DNA from: Methanolobus sp.
Lineage (GTDB): Archaea > Halobacteriota > Methanosarcinia > Methanosarcinales > Methanosarcinaceae
DNA: 47,943 bases
Assembly: GCA_030154025.1 (NCBI GenBank)
Contig: JASKKT010000013.1
Coordinates: 1 to 47,943, forward strand
Reading direction: 5' to 3'
In this document: positions 42,387 to 47,943 of the stretch, in pieces
Numbering within the stretch: position 1 is the first letter of the stretch
How the letters are laid out: each line of letters opens with the position of its first letter
The notes under the pieces: generated by a model
Seen by the model: only the letters and a program-made list of their open reading frames with translations
What the model was told of the DNA's origin: nothing
Database searches by the model: none
Position numbers and translations under genes: made by a program

Positions 42387-44261
42387 TTACCATCCGCTCT
42401 TCTTTTTCCTGTCCGTGCTCCTTGGTATGAGACAGTTCCAGGTGCTGCCCACAAGATCCAGCCTTCCTGCGCGCTTCAGTCCCTCGTAGACAAGCGCATG
42501 ATTGCCCGGCTCTCTGTAGTGGAGCATGGCACGCTGGATGTTCTTCTCCTTGGGAGTTGTGGCAACATAGACCCTCTTGCCTGTGAAGGGGTCCATGCCC
42601 GTGTGGAACATGCAGGTGGCGGCTGTCATGGGAGTGGGGGTGAAGTCCTGTACCTGTTTGGTGTACCTGCCTGTATCACGGATATATTCGGCCGTAGCTA
42701 TCATATCCTCAATGGTGCATCCAGGATGGCCTGATATGAGGAAGGCCACAAGGTACTGGTCCTTACCAAGCCGTTTATTGATCTCCCTGTACTTCTGCTC
42801 GAATCTCTCAAAGGTCTTCCTGTCGGGCTTTTTCATAACGGCAGTGACCCTGTCCGAATAGTGCTCGGGAGCGACCTTAAGCTGGCCACTGACGTGGTGG
42901 GCGCACAGTTCCTCCATGTACTGCTCGTCAAGCAGTGCCAGGTCGTAGCGCACTCCATAGCCTACGAAGACCTTTTCTATCCCCGGAAGTTCCCTGAGCC
43001 TCTGCATCAGCTCTATCAGCTTGCTGTGGCTGGTGTTCATGGACGGGCAGACCTGCGGGTAAAGGCAGAGCCTGTTCCTGCATGCTCCTGTTGTCTCCCA
43101 CTTCCTGCAGTCCATGCCATACATGTTTGCCGAGGGGCCGCCAAGTCCGTTTATGGTACCATTGAACCCTTTGATATCCCTGAAGCTCCCGGCTTCCCTC
43201 AATATTGACTCGATGCTGCGGCTGCGTATCATACGTCCCTGGTGCATGACTATGGCACAGAACGAGCATGAACCGAAACATCCCCTGTGGGTGGTGATGG
43301 AGAACCTTACCATGTCCAGGGCCGGCACTTTTTCTCGATAGGAAGGGTGGGCTTCCCTGGTAAAGGGCAATTCGTACACATGGTCGAGCTCTTCTGTGCT
43401 CAGGGGGCGCATGGGCTTGTTCTGCACCACCACGGTCTTCGGGTGCACCTGGAGGATCCCGCGCCCGCAGACAGGGTCCTGTTCCTCGATGATGGTCCTG
43501 AAGGCTTTTGCATAGAGCGCTTTGTCCTGAGAGACTTCCGTATAGGGAGGAACTTCCAGGTATGCGCCCAGAAGCTCATCCTTTTTCTCCTTCCATGTCC
43601 TGATATCCATTTTCCAGACTGTGCCGTCGATGTCCGTCACCTGGCCGGCAGGTATGCCGCTCTTCAGTCTGTCTGCGATGGCAAGCATCTGCAGCTCTCC
43701 CATGCCGTAGACCAGCAGGTCGGCGGGGGCATCGGCCAGGATGGACTGGCGCACCTTGTCGGACCAGTAATCATACTGGGCAAAGCGGCGCAGGGAGGCT
43801 TCGATACCTCCTATGATGACCGGCACATCCGGGTAGGCCTCCTTGAGCCTGTTGGTGTAGACGATGCATGCCCTGTTGGGCCTGAGGCCGGTCTTGTTAC
43901 CGGGAGAATATGCATCCTCATGACGCAGGCGCTTTGAGGGCGTGTAGTTGCTTACCATGGAGTCCGTGTTCCCGGCGCTTACGGCAAAGCACAGGCGGGG
44001 CTTACCCAGCTTTGTGAAGTCTGCGGTGTTATCCCATGCAGGCTGCGCGATAACGCCCACCCTGTACCCGGCGTCCTCGAGCACCCTCCCGATGACACTG
44101 GTACCGAATCCGGGATGGTCCACGTATGCATCCCCTGTGACGATGATGATATCAAGCTCTTCCCAGCCTTTCTTCCCCGCCTCCTCAAGGCTCATGGGGA
44201 GGAATCTGGGGTCGTTACGTGAAGAAATACTTTTTCCTGCTTTTCTGTCTTTTCTTGCCAT
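42387..44261 (-). CDS. YgiQ-family radical SAM protein
   Basis: 624 residues. The radical SAM cluster motif is CFGSCSFC (C328, C332, C335). The N-terminal region is cobalamin-binding-like (DIIIVTGDAYVDHPGFGTSVIGR); the C-terminus is the YgiQ-specific DUF3362-like part (FTPTPMTAATCMFHTGMDPFTGKRVYVA). Members are common in bacteria and methanogens; the reaction is unknown. It stands downstream of the MBL-fold gene on the same strand with a ~27-base gap. Confidence 0.9.
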   Translation of the reverse strand: MARKDRKAGKSISSRNDPRFLPMSLEEAGKKGWEELDIIIVTGDAYVDHPGFGTSVIGRVLEDAGYRVGVIAQPAWDNTADFTKLGKPRLCFAVSAGNTDSMVSNYTPSKRLRHEDAYSPGNKTGLRPNRACIVYTNRLKEAYPDVPVIIGGIEASLRRFAQYDYWSDKVRQSILADAPADLLVYGMGELQMLAIADRLKSGIPAGQVTDIDGTVWKMDIRTWKEKKDELLGAYLEVPPYTEVSQDKALYAKAFRTIIEEQDPVCGRGILQVHPKTVVVQNKPMRPLSTEELDHVYELPFTREAHPSYREKVPALDMVRFSITTHRGCFGSCSFCAIVMHQGRMIRSRSIESILREAGSFRDIKGFNGTINGLGGPSANMYGMDCRKWETTGACRNRLCLYPQVCPSMNTSHSKLIELMQRLRELPGIEKVFVGYGVRYDLALLDEQYMEELCAHHVSGQLKVAPEHYSDRVTAVMKKPDRKTFERFEQKYREINKRLGKDQYLVAFLISGHPGCTIEDMIATAEYIRDTGRYTKQVQDFTPTPMTAATCMFHTGMDPFTGKRVYVATTPKEKNIQRAMLHYREPGNHALVYEGLKRAGRLDLVGSTWNCLIPRSTDRKKKSGW

Positions 44262-44288
44262 GATGTATCTGCTATGAATTCAATATGA

Positions 44289-44930
44289 TCAGAATCTCAA
44301 AAAGCCCCTGGACATGCTCAGTGACATCCCTATCTGCCTGTTCACGTTCTCAGATGTGATATTGCCGTGTCCGGGGTAAAGTGTCTTTATGTCCAGTGCT
44401 GCGAGCTTGCTTATGGATGCAGTCAGCGCGGCAGGGCTGCCTCCCTCAAAGTCAGTGCGCCCTATGCTGCCATTGGGGAATACCGTGTCCCCTGAGAAGA
44501 GGCTTTTTGAAACTGGCTCATAGAGGCAGATACCGCCTGGCGTATGGCCGGGCGTGTGTATGACTTCCAGTTCCTCGTCCTCTCCTATCCTGATCCTCTG
44601 CCCGTCCTCAAGAAGCATATCAGGTTCAAACTGCGGTGTCCTGCGGCCGAAGAGGGACGCGGCACTGATCCCGTCATCTTTGAGCAGGGGGGCGTCCTCC
44701 CTGTGGATAGCTACACGGGCGCCGCTCTTTTCTGCAATCTCTTCCGCAGCAGCGGTATGATCGATGTGGCAATGGGTAAGTATGATCAGCTCCAGGTCCC
44801 TGATATCAATGCTCTTCTCAATGGCCGCTATGAGTGCTGATGTATTGATGCCGGTGTCCACAAGCACTTTCCCGTTGATGAGATATGAATTGGCATCATA
44901 GAGGCCTGCGTTGAAATGTCTGACTTGCAT
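44289..44930 (-). CDS. Metallo-beta-lactamase-fold hydrolase (glyoxalase II-like)
   Basis: 213 residues from the ATG at 44930 (MQVRHFNAGLYD, AGGA box upstream); an earlier frame start at 45008 adds an unlike 26 residues. Metal motif THCHIDH (H53, H55, D57, H58), then HTPGHTPGG, FSGDTVF and a terminal LYPGHGN. These give the dizinc site of glyoxalase II-like thioesterases and related MBL enzymes. Substrate not defined. It could be co-transcribed with the YgiQ-like gene. Confidence 0.85.
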   Translation of the reverse strand: MQVRHFNAGLYDANSYLINGKVLVDTGINTSALIAAIEKSIDIRDLELIILTHCHIDHTAAAEEIAEKSGARVAIHREDAPLLKDDGISAASLFGRRTPQFEPDMLLEDGQRIRIGEDEELEVIHTPGHTPGGICLYEPVSKSLFSGDTVFPNGSIGRTDFEGGSPAALTASISKLAALDIKTLYPGHGNITSENVNRQIGMSLSMSRGFLRF

Positions 44931-45019
44931 GTTTTCCTGAACTCCTGAATAGTTTGATGAGTCGATGATATTTGCTTGACGAATAGATGATCTCTGATGG
45001 TCGTGCATGGATACGTTGT

Positions 45020-45778
45020 TCAGATGCCAAACACCCTGCGGGTATTTTTCATTGTCGTTTCGGCAACTTCGGATACTTCTATTCCTTTAAGGGCTGCTAT
45101 CTGTGGCACTGAATCAGCCACGAATGCAGGCTCGTTCCTGCCCTTCCTCGGGGACAGGTAAGGGCTGTCTGTCTCTATGAGCATGTTCTCAAGGGGCAGG
45201 TGCTTTGCTATTGACTGGTGATGCTCTGAGAAGCACACCAGGGTGGGAATTGATACAATGTGGCCTGCGTCCACTATCTGCTGCATGGTCTCAAGGGAAC
45301 CCCCATAGCAATGGAACACAACCGTATCGAGATCACGGCTGAGCTGCAGGGCCATATCCTCGGCTTCCCTGCCGTGGATCACAAGCGGCTTGCCGTACTT
45401 GCGGGCTATTTCGATGACCTTCTGGAAAACCTCTATCTGTCTCTGGCGGCCGGTCTCCGTTTCACAGTAGTGGAAATCAAGCCCCGCCTCTCCCACGCCC
45501 ACGGCCCTGTCAATATTCCTCTCTATCTGGGAAAGTATCTGGCTTATCTTCTCCTCACTGGCGTGCGGGACTATCTGCGGGCCGAGTCCCAGGGTGGCAT
45601 GGATGAAGTCGTACCTGCGCGCAAGCTCAAGGGAGGCTGCGTTGGTGCTGTAATCTATTCCTGAGTTGATCATCCGGATAACCCCTGACTGCCTTGCCCT
45701 TTCGATGGCCTCCTTACGGTCCCTGTCGAACCTGGGAAAGTCAAGATGGCAGTGGGAATCGATTATATCATATTGCAT
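45020..45778 (-). CDS. tatD: TatD-family metal-dependent DNase/hydrolase
   Basis: 252 residues. TIM barrel amidohydrolase with IDSHCHLDF (H9, H11) at the N-terminus, VGEAGLDFHYCE (Glu), VIHGREAED (His), VVFHCYGG (His) and the terminal IETDSPYLSPRKGR (Asp). All family metal ligands are present. TatD proteins are 3'-5' exonucleases for DNA repair and turnover. A strong hairpin terminator lies between leuA and this gene. Confidence 0.9.
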   Translation of the reverse strand: MQYDIIDSHCHLDFPRFDRDRKEAIERARQSGVIRMINSGIDYSTNAASLELARRYDFIHATLGLGPQIVPHASEEKISQILSQIERNIDRAVGVGEAGLDFHYCETETGRQRQIEVFQKVIEIARKYGKPLVIHGREAEDMALQLSRDLDTVVFHCYGGSLETMQQIVDAGHIVSIPTLVCFSEHHQSIAKHLPLENMLIETDSPYLSPRKGRNEPAFVADSVPQIAALKGIEVSEVAETTMKNTRRVFGI

Positions 45779-45842
45779 ATAGAAGCCTCCGATGTGTGTG
45801 CCTTGCAGGGAAAGTATCTCTGCTGATACAACTGGCCAGCAT

Positions 45843-45892
45843 AAAAAAGTACAATTACTCTTATCCTTAAGGCTTTTCCGGGATAAGAGTAA
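45843..45892 (-). terminator. Hairpin terminator of leuA
   Basis: 12-bp perfect inverted repeat (45855-45866 with 45881-45892; minus-strand arms TTACTCTTATCC and GGATAAGAGTAA, loop 14), followed on the minus strand by a T6 run at 45849-45844. Located between leuA and tatD. Confidence 0.65.
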
Positions 45893-45911
45893 ACTTCAAT
45901 TGCTCTGCAGC

Positions 45912-47434
45912 TTATTGCATGCTCCAGAGCTTTTTCTTTTCGAGCAGGAGGTTGATGGCTGTGACAAGCGCATCCACCGAGGCCGTTACGATATCTGCAC
46001 TGGCGGAATGTGCCGTTACCACACGTCCTTCCTCGTCCTCCACACCTATGGTGACCTCGGCAAGGGCATCGCTGCCGCCCGTGATGGCCTCTATCCTGAA
46101 ATCGCGGATCTTGATCCTGGTATAGCCGTTGAGCATACTGCCTACAGCCTTGAGTGAGGCGTCAATGGGGCCCACACCGAAGTTCGAGGCTGTCACTTCC
46201 TGGTCACCTACGATAGCCCTCACGACAGCTGTGGGTGTTGTGAGGTTGCTTGTCATTACCGAGAACTCCTTGAGCTTGATGGTCTCATGCCCGAGGTTCT
46301 TGCCAAGGACTGCCGAGGCCACAGCATGGAGATCAGCATCGCATATGCGCTTTCCGCGGTTTGCGATAGTCTTTATCCTGCTGAGTATCTCATCAAGCTG
46401 CTCTTCAGTGGGCTGGATGCCAATCTCACTCAGGGACTGCTTGACCGCGTGCTTGCCTGCATGCTTGCCGAGCACTATGCGTCTCCTGTGACCGACCATT
46501 TCAGGGGTCATGATGCCAGGCTCGAAGGTGTCGGCCTTCTCAAGGACACCGTGGGTGTGTATGCCGGACTCGTGAGCGAATGCATTGTCCCCGACGATGG
46601 GAGTGTTTGGGGGCATGTGTATGCCTGTGAAATTCTCCACCATCTTGGAGGTCTCGAGCAGGTACTCCGTGTTGATATTCGTCTTTACTCCGTATATGGA
46701 CTGGAGGCACATCACGACCTGAGCGAGGTTCGCATTGCCTGCACGCTCGCCAATCCCGTTGACGGTCACCTGCACCTGGCTTGCGCCGGCCTCAACCGCC
46801 ATAAGGCTGTTAGCGACTGCAATACCGAAGTCGTTGTGGCAGTGAACGTCAATGGGGATATTGACATTGCTGTGTACCTGGCTGATAAGCCGGTACATGC
46901 CGGACGGTGACATCACGCCCACGGTATCGGGGACATTGATGATGTCGCACCCGGCTCCCTCGACGGCTTTGAACACTTCTACGAGGTAGTCAAGATCGGT
47001 CCTGGTAGCATCCATGGCAGAGAACATGCATTTCGCGCCGTGGTCCTTGATGTATTCCACGGCATTCACGGCCATGCTGATGACCTCTTCGCGGGTCTTT
47101 TTTATGGTGTGTATCCTCTGGATGTCGGATGTCGAGACAAAGGTATGCACCATGTCCACACCACAGTCGATACATGCGTCAAGGTCTTTTTGCAGTACGC
47201 GGGCAAGACCACAGACATCAAGACTAAGTCCTTCGCTGGCAATAGCTCTTACATTCTGCTTTTCCCCTTCTGACGAGATGGGGAATCCGGCCTCAAGAAC
47301 GTCCACTCCGAGTTTGTCGAGTTGCCGTGCAATCTTGAGTTTTTGCTCATTGGTAAGGGATACGCCAGGTGTTTGTTCACCGTCGCGCAGTGTCGTATCA
47401 AAAATAGTCTTATGTTTGCCTATAAGCGGTTCAT
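45912..47434 (-). CDS. leuA: 2-isopropylmalate synthase / (R)-citramalate synthase family, start anomalous
   Basis: About 507 residues if the start is restored. Acyltransferase barrel with [18 protein letters not shown] and [11 protein letters not shown], then the regulatory LeuA-dimer domain ([31 protein letters not shown]). [10 protein letters not shown] resembles leucine-type synthases more than CimA, but both are possible. The first canonical start in frame is the GTG at 47309, which would drop the catalytic [17 protein letters not shown] segment; that segment is encoded in frame back to 47423, yet no ATG, GTG or TTG precedes it before an in-frame stop. An ATG at 47434 reads MNRL then TAG; a -1 shift at TTA joins it to [15 protein letters not shown] box and a 6-bp hairpin lie just upstream. 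Confidence 0.82.
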
Positions 47435-47500
47435 CGCTGTAAAAAGCGATCCCTCAGTTGTACGGTTGGATTCATGTTAATCATTCCGGCTTGTAATTTA

Positions 47501-47510
47501 TCATATAAAA
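47501..47510 (-). promoter_or_regulatory. TATA box of leuA
   Basis: Minus-strand TTTTATATGA about 70 bases upstream of the ATG at 47434; predicts a start near 47477 and a ~43-base leader. Confidence 0.5.
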
Positions 47511-47575
47511 ATCTACCCTAATGTATTTAGGTCTGCTTGTGCTTGCCAGGATCCTGTCCGGTGTCCATGGACAAG

Positions 47576-47587
47576 ACTTTTATACGA
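47576..47587 (+). promoter_or_regulatory. Tandem stable-RNA promoter P1 (TATA)
   Basis: TTTTATACGAGC followed by CATGTG. First of three similar plus-strand elements. No protein gene is convincing between here and the window end. Confidence 0.45.
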
Positions 47588-47731
47588 GCATGTGCTTTAG
47601 GAGCTGCTCTCAATGACGTGATCGATGCGGCGTTGCGCCGATATCCTTCCCATGGGAGGCCTCTCTTAAAGGGAGAGGTAAAATCCTTTCAAAGGCTCTC
47701 AATATCTGCCTTCGGCCAGTTGTGGTCGCAA

Positions 47732-47779
47732 GGTATAAATACTAAGATTGCCATGTAAGGAGTCCTCGCAAGCTGCGGG
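47732..47779 (+). promoter_or_regulatory. Tandem stable-RNA promoter P2 (TATA and initiation region)
   Basis: GTATAAATAC, then GCCATGTAAGGAGTCCTCGC about 17 bases on. The downstream block is nearly identical to that of P3. Confidence 0.55.
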
Positions 47780-47836
47780 GAAAATGCGCTGTGAAATGCT
47801 TGCCATCGTTGCAATCGATCTTCAAGGGTCGGTATG

Positions 47837-47883
47837 CTTATATACGATAAAAGCCATGTAGCAGTCCTCGCGCAATGCGCGAA
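47837..47883 (+). promoter_or_regulatory. Tandem stable-RNA promoter P3 (TATA and initiation region)
   Basis: CTTATATACG, then GCCATGTAGCAGTCCTCGC, as in P2. The transcript would run into a GC-rich leader and the hairpin at 47913-47937, toward a gene beyond the window, most plausibly 16S rRNA. Confidence 0.55.
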
Positions 47884-47912
47884 AACAATTACAATCACCG
47901 CCTAATAAGTGG

Positions 47913-47937
47913 GGACAGGAGCTAAGTAATCCTGTCC
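47913..47937 (+). other. 8-bp hairpin in the putative rRNA leader
   Basis: GGACAGGA, nine-base loop, TCCTGTCC. The motif ATCCTGTCCG recurs at 47551-47560, upstream of P1. It may be a processing or anti-termination element of the leader. Confidence 0.45.
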
Positions 47938-47943
47938 GACGTT

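Noticed and set aside
43287-46910. Plus-strand frames of about 200 residues opposite the YgiQ-like gene and leuA
   Set aside because: Shadow frames of strongly coding minus-strand genes.
47418-47436. Amber read-through of MNRL-TAG as the leuA start
   Set aside because: The frame after TAG does not encode the LeuA N-terminus; only a -1 shift does.
47420-47440. Leucine-containing leader peptide (MNRL) as a bacterial-type attenuator of leuA
   Set aside because: Only one Leu codon, no alternative terminator hairpin seen, and such attenuation is not established in archaea.
47537-47758. 73-residue plus-strand frame at the right end
   Set aside because: Overlaps the tandem TATA boxes; no domain or ribosome binding site.
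1-47943. CRISPR array
   Set aside because: No regularly spaced direct repeats of 25-40 bases were found; the only periodic repeat is the coding one in dnaG.

Overview
The window reads as chromosome of a methanogenic archaeon, most likely a methylotrophic member of Methanosarcinaceae (Methanolobus / Methanococcoides / Methanosarcina relatives). This rests on a four-subunit pyruvate:ferredoxin oxidoreductase in porCDAB order, archaeal DnaG, RPA, HerA-NurA, archaeosine synthase, UPF0200/UPF0201/UPF0058 proteins, a folate-independent methionine synthase, a PGF-CTERM surface protein, TATA-box promoters and GGTG/GGAG ribosome binding sites. Genus assignment is inference; no 16S rRNA is in view.

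Layout. 1-8.3 kb: end of a flavodoxin-type protein, nth, the por operon, a tRNA-dihydrouridine synthase, then a UPF0200-UPF0201-TIM-barrel operon, a 59-residue ribbon-helix-helix protein and tRNA-Lys(CTT). 8.3-15.3 kb: HerA-NurA DNA-end-processing pair, a sodium:solute symporter with a palindromic operator candidate, and a core methionine synthase. 15.3-19.7 kb: subtilisin-like exported protease, SpoIIM-family membrane protein, and a KaiC-like ATPase with a Ser/Thr-rich partner. 19.7-23.8 kb: an AT-rich accessory patch holding a truncated SNF2/DISARM-type helicase fragment, an exported phospholipase-C-like protein and three related membrane-protein copies, two of them broken.

23.8-33.6 kb is rich in nucleic-acid repair: an operon of two four-CBS proteins, an Rnl3-type RNA ligase and a divergent EF-Tu-like GTPase; then a CBS/zinc-ribbon protein and a three-OB RPA; then KptA (2'-phosphotransferase), RtcA (RNA 3'-phosphate cyclase) and a CoA-disulfide-reductase-like flavoprotein. 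RNA ligase, KptA and RtcA together handle the RNA end types of tRNA splicing and RNA repair. 34.2-38.7 kb: DnaG with a repeated charged linker, UPF0058, a GNAT acetyltransferase and archaeosine synthase. 38.8-41.2 kb: a GlcD/GlcF-type 2-hydroxyacid oxidoreductase pair. 41.3-47.4 kb: PGF-CTERM surface protein, YgiQ-type radical SAM protein, metallo-beta-lactamase-fold hydrolase, TatD nuclease, and a 2-isopropylmalate/citramalate synthase whose reading frame lacks a usable start unless a -1 shift is assumed.

The last ~370 bases carry three tandem TATA boxes, the last two followed by similar sequences, and end in a strong hairpin. This resembles the leader of a stable RNA (probably rRNA) operon starting just beyond the window. 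No CRISPR array or intact insertion sequence was seen. The most interesting points are the RNA-repair neighbourhood, the methionine synthase with an altered zinc motif, the leuA start anomaly, the decaying membrane-protein cluster and the helicase relic.
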